Origin: Isochrysis galbana
Taxonomy: Eukaryota; Haptophyta; Isochrysidales; Isochrysidaceae
DNA: 64,000 bases
Assembly: GCA_018136815.1 (NCBI GenBank)
Contig: CM030931.1
Location: forward strand, 7,026,399 to 7,090,398
Direction: 5' to 3'
The translations under genes and the position numbers were made by a program. Shown piece by piece: positions 10,790 to 21,330 of the stretch. Within the stretch, counting starts at the first letter, position 1. Each line of letters begins with the position of its first letter. The notes under the pieces are model-generated. The model did not search any database and was not told where the DNA came from. It saw only the letters and a program-made list of their open reading frames with translations.

Positions 10790-10925
10790 CGACTCAAAAA
10801 ACAACTTCTTAATATTCTCGCCGCGCGCGCGACTACGCACCCTTATTGTGCTGCCACGCCCGCTACTCTCATCTCCCCCTCCACCTGCCTTGCGGCTCGT
10901 CCCTTGTGCACTACCTAGCTAGGGG
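10790..10925 (+). repeat. Family B repeat, copy 2
   Basis: Starts CTCAAAAAACAACTTCTTAA, then TATTCTCGCCGCGCGCGCGAC, then a C-rich tract and CCTTGCGGC...TGTGCACTACCTAG. The same order is seen at 15.37 kb and, inverted, at 18.4 and 18.55 kb. Confidence 0.7.
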
Positions 10926-11686
10926 CTGGGTGTTTGGGACCCACTCGTCTTGGGTCAGTGCTAGTTTCCGAGTCCACGCTTCACGGGCTGGTTGGGGTTG
11001 GGCGCTGGGGCCGCTCTTTAGGTATTCTCTCGTTATGTCGGACACGGTGATTTGGTCTAGTTGCTTTTTATCGTTGAGTGTGTATTCGTCCGCTAGCGGG
11101 TATTCTAAGTGTTTTGGGCCTTTCAGCCCGCTTTCCCATTTGGCCGGTGCCGGTGCGTGGTATAGTGTCTCTTCGCCCGGTTTCGCTACTTCGGTGGTGT
11201 TCGCGGTTTCGCCTAAATAGTTGATGTTTGTGTATATCCATATATTGTTCATTTTAGTGATGTATTCGTCGTCTTCCGACGCCTTGACTTCCTTCGCCTC
11301 ATTCTCCGGCGGAGTCTCGCCGTTCGTTTGTACCGTTTGCGTCCTAGAGGCGGCTGGGTTCGGTGGCGGGTCTACCTGTGCTTTATCTAGGAGTCTCGAG
11401 GAGTGGCGAACCACGCATTCCCACGAGTTCAAGAATTCCTTTTTATCTATTTTTGCCCCCGCGTGGAGGAAAGTCTCAGGGAGGTGTTCTACGTACCGCG
11501 CGCACTCTTCTTGAGTGTAGGGTTCGGTAAATTTGGCGTCTTTATAGACGTTGTGCACGACATGTGTGTGCAAAGATTCCCATAGGCTGACCCACGCAGT
11601 TCGGGTGAGCGGCGGGGGGTCGTGGCAGTTGTGCCACAGCGGCTGCGAGAGCGCTCCTTCCCTAGATAGAGAGGAGCGAGCGGTTT
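10911..11686 (-). CDS. Unrecognised ORF with composition unlike its neighbours
   Basis: The frame is open from a TAA near 11,690 down to TAG at 10,911, about 258 codons, without an obvious ATG near its start. The peptide looks like real protein: WHNCHDPPPLTRTAWVSLW, then a Tyr/Glu/Lys-containing stretch (EPYTQEECARYVEHLPETFL), a linker rich in Glu/Asn/Thr, then KMNNIWIYTNINYLG. Codon choice is markedly more A/T-rich than in the housekeeping genes here. A family B repeat abuts its 3' end. I do not recognise the family. A mobile-element gene remnant is the most likely explanation, but this is inference. Confidence 0.4.
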
Positions 11687-13286
11687 ATCCTCAGTCCTGT
11701 CTACCGACTCAGTGGTGGCCCCGCGAGGCCTCACTGAAGTGGCTTCACCCGCGGAGAAGGCGTGCGCAATGCACATTGAGCGTTCGCGCAAGGCGAGCGC
11801 ACACGCCTTGGAGGTTGCTCAGCGGCTCAGCGGCGCAGCGGCCAGCGGCGCGTGCGAAAGTGTGTGGGCGCCGATCCGGCAAAGCTGGCGGCAGCGAAGG
11901 CAGCGTTGGTAGCTGTCGTGCAGGATCAGCATGAGCTGTATCAAATGGCCATCACCGGCGGCGGTGGCGGCGGCAGCGGCAGTAGCTACGGCAGCTGTGG
12001 CGGAGGCAGGACCAATTCTGAACTCCAACCAGATATCCAGATTGCTAAAATCAAACCTGTTACGGGTCTTAGGAGAGCGAGTGCGCGAGCGGGAGAGAGA
12101 GAGAGCGCGCACCCGACCGACCGCCCTCGCCCGGCAGGACTTCGTTAGAGAGCCCCCCCCCCCGTTACTATTTTTTGGGACTGTTTTTGTCTGTTTTTCT
12201 ACAAATCGAAGGCGAAAAACAGACTGTTGTTACTATTTTTGGACGCCCCCTCTTCTTTATCCCATCTAGGAGGCTCATGCCCCAGAGCCTGAGCTCCTCC
12301 TCGTAGACCCGCCGGCATGGGCGGAGCGCCATGTAGCCATGCAGGTGGTCTGTCTGCCCCATTAAGGAGCGGGGCGCGCGCGGGGGAGGGGGGGAGGAGT
12401 GGGAAGGGGGGCCTCGCTCTTCACTCTTCAGCCTCTCGGACACCGGAGCTCCAGAGTACTCTAGAGTAGAGTAGAGTAGTGAGTGGCATGGGTGAGCCCG
12501 TGTGGCGTGTCCACCGGGTGGCGGCCATCCCCGTGGTCCTTCCCTCTCCTTCTCTCTCGAGCTCGCTCCGAGTCTCGCGTCCCACGGCCCGCAACGACGA
12601 CGAGCCCGCCTGCGAGAGCTTGGGAGAGCGCGGGAGAGAGAGAGAGAGAGGGAGAGAGAGGGAGAGGGAGAGACAGAGAGAAAGAGAGAGAGAGAGAGTG
12701 CTCCTCCCATCTCGTGGGAAGTCCGCCCCTCTCCTCGGAGGCCCCACACATCTTCTACCCTCTGGATAAGACGTGCCGTGGCGGGGGGGGGGGAGAGGTG
12801 AGAGAGGGCTGAAAAGAGAAAGGAGGGGAGCAGGGGAGAGGAGGGAGGGAGCGCTCGCGGGAGCCAGAGAGAGAGAGAGAGAGCTCGCCCTCTTTTGGCG
12901 GGTTCCGTTTGGCCTCTCAGGTGTAACTCTCCTCTCTCTCTCTTCCCCTCCCCCCCTCTCTCAGTCACTCTCTGTCTCTCTCTCTCTCTGTCTATCTCTC
13001 TCTCTCTCTCTCCCCCTCTCTCTCCCCTCTCTGTCTGGCTCTCTCATCCTCGCTTTGTCTATTTTCCCGTCTTCTTCTCCCTCTCTCTCTCTTTCTCCTT
13101 CTATCCGCAGCCGGAGGCATCGACAGGTAGGCAAGAAGGCAGGGAGGGAGAAGGGGGGGGGAGGGAGAGCAGCTCCTCCGTGCGCCTCTCTTGCTGCTTC
13201 AACCGCCTCACCGCTGCTGCTCTCAGTGCAGGAGAGAGTCACCCAGACCGGCCGAGACAGGCAGTGCGGTGGCAACCTGCGTGAGC
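11687..13286. repeat. Polypurine/polypyrimidine low-complexity region upstream of the EamA gene
   Basis: (GA)n-rich sequence at about 12,625-12,700 and 12,860-12,885, and (TC)n at 12,930-13,105. An AGAGTAGAGTAGAGTAG palindrome-rich patch lies at 12,450-12,480. A possible coding fragment (PAKLAAAKAALVAVVQDQ, then a Gly/Ser run) occurs at about 11,870-12,000 (+), too short to name. Most long open frames here are artefacts of the repeats. Confidence 0.6.
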
Positions 13287-14676
13287 ATGCTGCCTCTGAG
13301 CACACTGTTTGTGGCCGGGCTGGTTGGGAGCTCTCACCGGGCTCGGCCTCCATTCACGCACAAGATGGTTGCGCCGCTACCAGCCACGAGCCCGCCGCTA
13401 CAGGTCTTGCCCCGAGGGTTGCTCCTGGCGGCTGCTATCGGCTACGGCTCCAACTTTCCGGTCGGCCGGCTGATGAATGAGGTGGTGCCGGCATGCGCGA
13501 CGACGTCGGGGCGCTTCGCGCTCGCTGCACTCCTCCTCAGCCCCTTCCTCCCTAAGCTCGACAAAAGGCTCATCATGCCGGCCATCCTATCTGGGCTGGC
13601 CGATGGCATTGGCTATGTCTCTCAGTCCATTGCGCTCGTAGACACGCCGGCTGCCAAGGTCGCCTTCCTCGGCGCCCTCACTGTAGTGTGGGTGCCCGCT
13701 CTCGACGCCATCTTCAGCGGACGTGACCTCCGGCTGCGTGCGGCACCACAAGTGTGGATCGCTGCATCACTCACGCTGCTCGGCCTCGCCTTCCTTGAGC
13801 TAGGAGGAGATACCACTGAGGTGCTTGCTGGCGGGCTGCAAACCGGCGACCTGTGGGCGGCCGGCCAAGCTGTCGGATTCGGATCCTCCTTCTGGATAAT
13901 CGAGCGAATGATGGGAGATGGTGAGGGTGAGGATGCAGTGGATGCCCTGGCCGCCGCCCAGAGCAAAGTTTCCGACATCAGCGGCGCTAGTGCCGATGGG
14001 CCACTCGATTCCCAGGCACTTCCAATCACAGCGGTCAACGTGGGCGTGGTGGCCATCCTATCCGCGGCATGGGCCATGTGTGACGGCTTTGGCTTAGGGC
14101 CCCTTGCCGGATCTGCCTCCGCTGGATGGCTCGCAGACGAATCCTTGCGTTCACAGTACGCTCTACCCGGACTGCTCCTCGGACCTGTCGGTTTGGCTGC
14201 GCTGTGGACAGGCATAGCCACCACTGCAATGACGCGAGTAGGAGAGACCGTGGCACTCGGCTCTGTTTCGGCGGCCGACGCGGCGGTCGTGGTGGCAACC
14301 GAGCCACTGTGGGCCGCACTCTTTGGAGTCGTCTTGTGCGATGAGGTGCGCAGCGCGTTCTTCAAAGAGCAGAGCGCCGAAAGAGCGCAGCAGAGTTAGG
14401 CACAACTTGCCGCCACTTTGTGTCTCAGCCCCTCAGCGAGATTGTTTTCGCAGAACTTCCCTTTGAGGGCGCTCGCCAGAGTTGCATGATGCGTGGCTCA
14501 GCCGCGTCTACCTTCGTGCCTTGCTGCAGGTCCTCCAAGGGAGCGACATCTTGGGTGGCGCATTACTAGTTTCCGCGTGTCTGGCAAGTTCGATGCCATC
14601 TGACGAGGTCGTGCGCTGGCTGCCATGGTTGTATTCGCAGTCAACGTCCAGTCCGGAGGTCCCGCCCAGGCAGTAG
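13287..14676 (+). CDS. EamA/DMT-superfamily transporter, two exons
   Basis: Exon 1 is 13287-14345 and exon 2 is 14530-14676, joined in phase 0 (VVLCDE|VLQGSDILGG), giving 401 residues. The unspliced frame would end in an unrelated tail (VRSAFFKEQ). Splicing restores the final helix SDILGGALLVSACLASSM, so the intron is well supported. Its donor is GTGCGC. About ten hydrophobic segments are visible. Two EamA halves can be made out, one around residues 45-165 and the other ending with AAVVVATEPLWAALFGVVL. An N-terminal Ser/Pro/Arg-rich stretch of about 45 residues could be a plastid or secretory targeting sequence. DMT transporters move small metabolites across membranes. The substrate cannot be read from the sequence. 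Confidence 0.85.
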
Positions 14677-15364
14677 GCGGCTATGGTTCGCTTCACGGTC
14701 GCCATGCTCGTTGTTGCCATTATCTGTGAGATGCTCAGGTGCCAACGATGTAACCTTTGCAGACATGCGACGAGCAGATGTTTCCACTCCTACGCTATCT
14801 TTGGCCTTCCCTACCACCGTGTTTGATGCATCAAGACGACCCCCTCCCTCACCCTTATTGCACCGCTGTCATCCGGCATCCTTCCGGGCTCTATGTTGAA
14901 GTTTGACATACCCATGTCTTCTCAATTTCCCCGTTTTCTTCGGGTTTGGCTTGTACACTTAGAGTACTCTTACTCGGGACTTGTTCTCGGCATCGTCGCC
15001 ATATCCGATATTCGCTTATTTCGTCGTTCCGATGACGACAGCAGTGTGCCTGCGCTATGAGCACGCGCTTTTGTACCATGTTGTGCTGCTTGGGGACGTG
15101 CGCCACACCAACACTGGTTGTGTCGATTGTTCTGCTCATCCGCCGCCACACGAGGCATCGTTCGCCCATATGACACATGAAAGGCCGTGACCCACCAATA
15201 TGTTTATCTTCCGATCTCCATACAAAGCCAACCTTCCAACCTATCAGGTACCCATTGCATGTTCGGAGAGTTCAGACCAAAGCAATTTGGCAGCTTAGGC
15301 GCCAGCGCGCAAAAGGCCCGTAGCCGTATCTATGTCATGTTCGTGTTTATGTCATGTGTCGTCT
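14677..15364. other. Intergenic, nothing recognised
   Basis: Relatively A/T-rich compared with its surroundings. Short open frames on both strands lack domains. Confidence 0.4.
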
Positions 15365-15505
15365 TAACTATCTTTAAAAAAAACCTTTTAATAATCTCGC
15401 CTCGCACGTGGCACTGGGTCGCATATCCGTAGCCACGCCCATTCCCCTTCCTCTCCCTCACTTCCCGCCTTGCGGCAACTCCCCTCGTGCTCTACTTAGG
15501 GGCCC
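15365..15505 (+). repeat. Family B repeat, copy 3
   Basis: TTAACTATCTTTAAAAAAAA leads into CCTTTTAATAATCTCGCCTC, then a C-rich stretch with CCACGCCCATTCCCCTTCC, and ends with TCGTGCTCTACTTAGGGG. It is collinear with copy 2. Confidence 0.7.
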
Positions 15506-15612
15506 GGGTCCTGCGGGGGTCACGGGTTGGGCGGAGTGCGCCTGCCCTCAGCGGTGCATGCACGCCTTCCTCCTACGCCGCTGAGTGACATGCATATCCT
15601 GGATGCTTTTAA

Positions 15613-15760
15613 CTATCTTTAAAAAGATAGGGTCATGGAACGCGCGTCGCTCCCCTCCTCCCCTGCCGTCACCCCCGCCGCGCCGGCTGATCGGGCCGCG
15701 ACCAACGCTTCGCCGCCGAAGCGGCCGCGAGTAGCACCCAAGACCGACCAGGTGTGCACG
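15613..15760 (+). repeat. Family C first-exon module, copy 2 (intact frame)
   Basis: The palindrome CTATCTTT-AA-AAAGATAG (15613-15630) is followed by GGTC ATGG. From ATG 15635 the frame reads MERASLPSSPAV, continues through Pro/Ala, and reaches NLS-like SPPKRPRVAPKTDQ directly before a donor-like CAG|GTGTGC at about 15,752. This is the only copy in which the start codon and the KRPR segment share a frame. It looks like the first coding exon of a mobile-element gene. No following exon is identified. Confidence 0.6.
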
Positions 15761-16099
15761 AGCCACGGTCCGTGCCGCCTCCGGAAAGCCACACAACCAC
15801 ATGGCCACCATGGCCAACATGCCCACACAACTCTCTCCACCACTCCAGCCGAATGTGGACAGCCCCAAAGAGGGCCAGGGCGTCAAAGAGATGCCTCCCA
15901 TAGGGAAGGCCTCCGGGCGCTGAATGAAAAAATTTTCCAACTGGGAAGATGCGCACCTGCACTGAGCCGCTGGCCGATGCCGCACGCCGACGCAGGTGAA
16001 GACGCAGGTGAAGATGTCCCTGCAGGCCCTGCAGAGACCCCGGCAGAGCCCGGGGGCGGGCGGGCGGGTCATCTGAGCGCCCCGGCTTGCATTAATGGT

Positions 16100-17905
16100 C
16101 ATGTCTGGGGCCTAGGCTCCTTCAGACGGCGAAGGGGTAGCGTTGCGCATTCCCGGGGTTGCTGGAGTGCTGCGTGCTGCAGCGACAAACTGCGAGCATG
16201 CTGCTGAGGCCGTAGAGGTCGTCCGTCGAGCGCCCGAAGTCAGTGGTGTCGCAGATTTGGCAACCAGTGGTGAGTCAGGCGCTCTCCGGCTGGGCTCCTT
16301 CAGAAGGCGAAGGCCTAGCGTCACGCATTCCCAGTGTTGCGGGAGTGGTGCAGCTTGCGAGAGTGCTGCAGCGACGAACGGCCCGGATGGATGCTGCTGA
16401 GGCAGCAAAGGTGGCCCTTTGCACGCCCGACTTCAGCAGTGGCGGGAGACCGAGAAAGAAGCGCCGGCAGCGCGCCCGGTCGCGTTGGAAAGTTGGGCAC
16501 TCGGCCCGTTCGGTCCGGTGACGTTAGCGTGGTCGTCGGCGCCACACACGACACACGGCCGACTATGGCGCGATGCGCGCGGGCGGGGGCGGCGATTGGT
16601 GTGGCTGATAGGGCGGCATATTTGGATATGGTGCCTTTCTGGTGAGGCATTCTTTCCATCCCAGTGGGAGACCGAGAAAGCCCCGGCAGCGCGCCCGGTC
16701 GCGTTGGAAAGTTGGGCACTTGGCCCGTTCGGCCCGGTGACGTTAGCGTAGTCGTCGGCGCCACACCAGGGCGTATGGGTTCACGTTTACCCGGTGTTGA
16801 CCCACTTTGCGTTAACACCTCCATTGGCTAGGTGTGGCACATGCGTTAACACCTCAATCTGCAAGTGTTGGTACCAGCAGCGGGTTAGTTAACACCACAC
16901 TGCCGGTGCTGTGTACTACTGTGCACCCACGCACCCACGCACTCACGCACCCACTGAATGCTACGTGCCGCGCGTGCGCGCGCACGAGGAGCTGCACGGC
17001 CAAGTGGCAAGTGGTGAGTTGCTCTTCGGCACGGGCACCATGGCCAACTTGGAGCTTGCGCGGCTGCACCGCTGCACCTGCTGCTGCGCGCGCTGCGCTG
17101 CGCTGCTGCCGCTACACGGGCGGCGCGATGGGACCGTGCTACTCCTTGTGCACGCGTGGGCCGCCTACTGCGTGGGGAGGCAGCGGCGGCGGTCGGAGGT
17201 GCGCCGGCGGTGCCCGCCGCCGCCTTCGCGGCCGTGCGGCCGTGGACCGGCTGCTCGCCGCACCTCGCTGCGCGCGACCGACCGCGGCCGACGCTCACGT
17301 TGCGCGCTGCGCGTCGCCTGCGCGTTCCACCTGTGCGGGGCCGCGCGTGTCCCGATAGGCATTTTGTCATTTGACCGCGCATTCCCTCGCGCGCGCTGCC
17401 GCGCTGCCCGCTAAAGCAAGCAGAATCAGCAACCAGCAACCGCAACAGTGATGAGTGGAAGTGCGTCAACACCGTGTCAACACTTGTTGTGCCCTGCGTC
17501 AACACTTGTAAGAGGCCAGATGGGTTAACACCTTGCCCAAGCTATTGTAATGGGCCCTCGAGGGCGTGTCAACGTGAACCCATACGCCCTGCGCCACACA
17601 CGGCCGACTATGGCGCGATGCGCGCGGGCGGGGGCGGCGATTGATTGGTGTGGCTGATAGGGCGGCATATTTGGATATGGTGCCTGGTGAGGCATTCTAT
17701 CTCAGTGGGAGACCGAGAAAGCGCCGGCAGCGCGCCCGGTAGTGGTGGGAAGTTGGGTACTCGAGCGCATCTCGGTACGTTAACGTTGACGCGGTTTCTG
17801 CGCCAATGCCGATATTCGACAAGATGTGCGAGGCTGGAGAGGGCAATTGGCTCGGCAACTAGGGCAGCATATCTTGATTTGACGTTTTGTGCTGTCACTA
17901 GTTGA
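16100..17905. repeat. Clustered tandem repeats interrupted by a transposon
   Basis: A first unit of about 178 bp starts GGCTCCTTCAGA at 16,111 and 16,289. A second unit of about 215-224 bp starts GGGAGACCGAGAAAG at 16,443, 16,667 and 17,706. The second copy of this unit is split by the element at 16767-17591. A related segment with GGCGGCATATTTGGATATGG occurs at about 16,610 and 17,660. Confidence 0.8.
16767..17591. mobile_element. Non-autonomous hAT-like DNA transposon with 8 bp target-site duplication
   Basis: The ends are inverted repeats starting CAGGGCGTATGGGTTCACGT (left from 16767, right ending at 17591). The flanks carry a perfect direct repeat CGCCACAC (16759-16766 and 17592-17599). 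Subterminal GTTAACACC / GTCAACAC motifs recur on both sides (about 16,812-16,895 and 17,466-17,535). An 8 bp duplication and CAGGG-type ends are typical of hAT elements. The 825 bp interior has no recognisable transposase, so mobilisation would need help in trans. The uninterrupted target is seen in the neighbouring repeat unit at about 16,536-16,570. Confidence 0.85.
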
Positions 17906-18139
17906 AATGGATAAGAAAAAGACCATGCCGTCCGCCCGGTCGCGGTGCCAAATTAGCCGCTCTAGCCCTCAGTGACTAGGGTTCACGTAAGCGTCTTGAG
18001 TTTTGTGATACTTTCGTACACATTGAAGTGCAAAATTACAAGTTTGACTTATGGTCCAGTGTGCATAGAACCACGCCTTGTGGACTTAGTTAGTGAGTTG
18101 GCGTTACAAGCTTCCTCGCTATTCGATGTTTGTGCCTCG
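17906..18139. other. Spacer, nothing recognised
   Basis: A/T-richer unique sequence between repeats. Confidence 0.4.
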
Positions 18140-18376
18140 CATGAAGGGCCTCACTAAAAATATACCGGAGGGGGGGGCCGATTGTATTTCACGCACCGTC
18201 TTCCGTCTTCGAAGGCCTGAAATTCGATATTTTTCGAAAATTTCGCTGGAGAACCCCCCCAATTTTTATGCTAATCCATCCTACCGGAACCTATAGGGAG
18301 CTTATTTAGCCCTTCATTTACCCATTGCAGCTGGTGCCCTCCGCACCCCCATAGTGAGTGACCGGGCTACGAATTC
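18140..18376 (-). repeat. Family E repeat, copy 2
   Basis: Reverse complement of the 4.2-4.5 kb copy. It shares the TATACCGGAGGGGGGGCC, TTTTTCGAAAATTTCG, AACCTATAGGGAGCTTA and AGTGAGTGACCGGGC blocks in order. Confidence 0.65.
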
Positions 18377-18645
18377 CGTGCCCTTAAGTAGAGCATGAAG
18401 GGAGGCGCCGCAAGGCAGGGGGAAGGAGTGGAAAAGAGGACGGGCGTGGCTTCGAGGTATTAGTTCATGGCCGCGTGTGGGGCGAGATTTTTTAGAAGTT
18501 TTTTTGCCACCGTTAACCCCGAAGTAGAGCACGAGGGGACGAGCCGCAAGGCGAGTGTAAGGGAGTATTAAGGGACTCGGGCGTGGCTGTCGGGAGAATG
18601 TCGCAAGGCCGCGAGCGCGGAGTGAACATTAAGAAGTTTTTTTTT
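18377..18645 (-). repeat. Two head-to-tail family B repeats, copies 4 and 5
   Basis: Both read on the minus strand. The first ends in GCGAGATTTTTTAGAAGTTT at about 18,500, and the second in AACATTAAGAAGTTTTTTTT at about 18,645. Each contains a GCCGCAAGGC block and an AAGTAGAGCAxGAxGGGA start block. Confidence 0.7.
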
Positions 18646-19075
18646 TTCATATTCGGACAGCACAGACATAGTACACACATAGATGTGAGTGTGGCGACAG
18701 CACTTTTATTGATTTCAAAATAGAATGCAATATGCAATGGTAAACTGGCAGGCGGAAGCTCATGAATGAGAAGCACGCATAGATCAACCACGACCAATGT
18801 GCCGAGACCCGCAGTCAAGAGATACACCCCCTGTGGATGTGCACACGCCCCCCTCCTGCGCGCGCCCCCTCCCACCCTGCCTACTACGCCATCTCCTGCA
18901 CAATGTCTCCCATGGCAACCTGAAGGGTGCCGATGCGCCCCCCACCAAGAACCATCAGGTTTGGGGCTGGAGAAAGCGTCTAACACGAAGACGTGCCGCA
19001 GACAGGAACTGACGACCTGCTGGCAAAAACTCCCAACCCGACAGCCATGGGAGTACCCCGATGACGTGACTACAT
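18646..19075. other. 3' flank of RPL9, nothing recognised
   Basis: Spacer downstream of the L9 stop. Small open frames show no domain. Confidence 0.4.
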
Positions 19076-19939
19076 CTAGTCAGTGATGACGGTCCCCTTG
19101 TGGGAGACATAGATGCCGTCGAGGAACTTTCGGATATCCTTGTTCTTCACATGGCACACGTTTTGGATAAGCGCGCTGTAGGACAGGAAGCGAGGATAAA
19201 TGAGGTGAGATAGTGCTGCTTGGGTGCTTGTATTGCTCAGACATGAGACAGCAACAACAGGTGGGTTGCCAAGCCTTCTTGCGGGCGTACCACGTGCGGG
19301 AGACAGCGTCAATATCATTGCCACTCAGGACGATCTCGTCCTTGACATCCTCACTCCTCTTCACTGTGGTGTCTACAAGCAGTTCAGGGAAAGTGAAAGC
19401 GTGAGCGGAAGCCTGCTGTCCAATGGCTCTTTGAGATGCCACCGCATCCCCGCAACCACGTTCGTGTCGCCAGCGGAGTCTCGACGATTGCCAGGACATT
19501 GCACTCCCTCTCCACAGCCACATCATACTCAGTGCTGTTGCGCACCCTTGAGAGCATCAACCACGCGAATAACCTTCTCGCCGAGGAAGTTGCGAATCTC
19601 GACGCGCTTGGCGCCGTTAGTGATCGAGACATTAATGGGGAAGTGAGAGTACACGAAGCGCATCTTGTACTGGAACCCCTTGGTCACGCCAGTCATGGCG
19701 TTCTGCATGTGCGACACAGCCGTGCGAAGCGAGGCCGAAGCCTTGCCGCCCGTGAACCACCGCTCGACGATGACAGTGCGCTCATCCGTCCCCTCCTCAA
19801 AGTAAATGTCAATAGGGATGTGCTTGAACGAGAGCGCGAGCTTGCCCCGCGGCCCAGAAACCGTCACCTCTCTCGACTTGATCTGAAAGGTGACGCCCTC
19901 CACGATCTGGAAGGTGAGGCGCTTCTGCGTCAGCTTCAT
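19076..19939 (-). CDS. RPL9: 60S ribosomal protein L9 (uL6), three exons
   Basis: Exons 19939-19546, 19372-19291 and 19175-19076 give 191 residues, matching the usual 190-194. The joins are [19 protein letters not shown] (phase 1) and [19 protein letters not shown] (phase 2). Signature stretches are [49 protein letters not shown] and [17 protein letters not shown]. uL6 is a universal large-subunit protein placed near the sarcin-ricin loop and factor-binding region. The start used is the conserved MKLTQKR. An upstream in-frame ATG at 20,032 adds a non-conserved stretch and is probably in the leader. The first intron uses a GTGCGC donor and the second GTACGC. Confidence 0.95.
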
Positions 19940-21330
19940 GGCGCACGGAGGGGTGGCGGCGGGGGGCAGCGGCGACCACGCGGTCAGACGGCGAGGCGCG
20001 TGGGGAGGTTTCTCTCGGTCAAGATGGACCACCCCTCCACACGGAGGCGGCGAGAGGTGCGAGGAACCATCTTCTTATCTTTCCGCCCCCCCCATTTCTA
20101 CTCTGCTCTAGCGAGTACATACCTTGTGCTTTCTGCTTTCTCGCTTCACCCTTCTCATTATTGTAGTGTTCCTCTGGTCTATTTATGTGAGAGTCTTCTC
20201 TCTTCTCGACAAAATATAATAGTAAATATTTCCTTTGCACTACATTGGCAACACGTATACACCGAGGTTCTGTACCGGTAATAACTTGTAATTTGGATGC
20301 AGCTAGCCCCCTGCAGTATTCAAGTGTGGACGCCCGCTTTCTCGATGACTGCGTCTATTTTCTTTTCTAATAATAAATAATGTTATGTCATGACGTAGGG
20401 CGGTCAAACAGCTATAATTTAACTTCTAAGTCCCGTCAAAAAATCTTGAAGGCGAATATATTCTCCCCGTCACCGTCAATCAGAGAAAGATTTTGGGAGG
20501 TCTTGAGTCTTGAGGTCCAGTGCTGCCGGAATCCGAATCCGGCTCGCGGGTCTCGCGACGGTGCTGACAGAGTCTGTTGGGCCCATGGCCCTTGGGGTGG
20601 CTGGTGGCTGGGAGTGGGAGCCCAGCAGCCCGACACCCGCTCCCTTGAGCGGGGTCCGAGGGTCGTGAGAACCTTTTGAATTTGAAGGGAAAAGGTGCTC
20701 GGTCTCTGGGATTGGTCCAAGCTTGTTGCGATGGATGAATGAAGAGATGATGAGATTGAAGAGGTCCGGGGCACGCGCGCTCCGTCGCGCGCACAAGGCA
20801 GGGCTTGAGTGTCTCTCAGAAGGCAGAAGGGGTACCAACCAGGTTTGATCCACACGTATGGCGTATGGTGGTCCGTGAATAGATAGTAGCATTGTGTAGA
20901 TCAAAGGTCAAAGGTGACAGCATCGTGCGGCTAGTGCTCGTGAGGGCGATACAATGACTCCGGACAAGGTCGACGTGAGGTATCTACAACAGAACACGAC
21001 TTATGATTAATTAAATAAGGAGTCTGTCCGCCGCGCGGTCGCCCCCCCCCCCCCCCCCTCCCACCCCCTCCCCGGCGGTGCGGCTCCCACCTTGATCAGA
21101 ACTCCTTTGGCTCTACTCTACTCTAGACTAGAGTAGAGTACTTTAGAGAAGAGTGGAGGAGAGGGGAGGAGAGGAGTGGAGTAGGAGTACGACCTCTAGA
21201 AAGATCAGATGGTATCTAGGAGTACTCTGGATAGACGGTTAGGATAGATCAGCAAGGGACGACCAAGGACCTCTTGAGCCCTCTCCGTCGGCCCTCTCCG
21301 AGGGATCGCTCCGCCCGTCGCCTGTCCGCC
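19940..21330. other. Divergent intergenic region between RPL9 and SulP
   Basis: Contains a C-run (about 21,043-21,059) and an inverted, TCTAGACTAGAG-centred patch near 21,112-21,140. It must hold the promoters of both flanking genes, but I see no definable element such as a consensus TATA box at a clear distance. Confidence 0.4.

Noticed and set aside
12168-12968. Long frames in the (GA)n/(TC)n region
   Set aside because: Ser/Leu or Arg/Glu runs are produced by dinucleotide repeats and are open in several frames at once.
13622-14365. Antisense frame within the EamA gene
   Set aside because: Shadow of the transporter coding strand, Ser/Ala/Thr-rich.
14346-14399. Unspliced C-terminus of the EamA protein
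   Set aside because: The read-through tail lacks the last membrane helix, whereas splicing to 14530 restores it in phase.
16911-17414. Open frame inside the hAT-like element
   Set aside because: Cys/Arg-rich peptide from GC-rich sequence. No hAT dimerisation or RNase H-like motifs.
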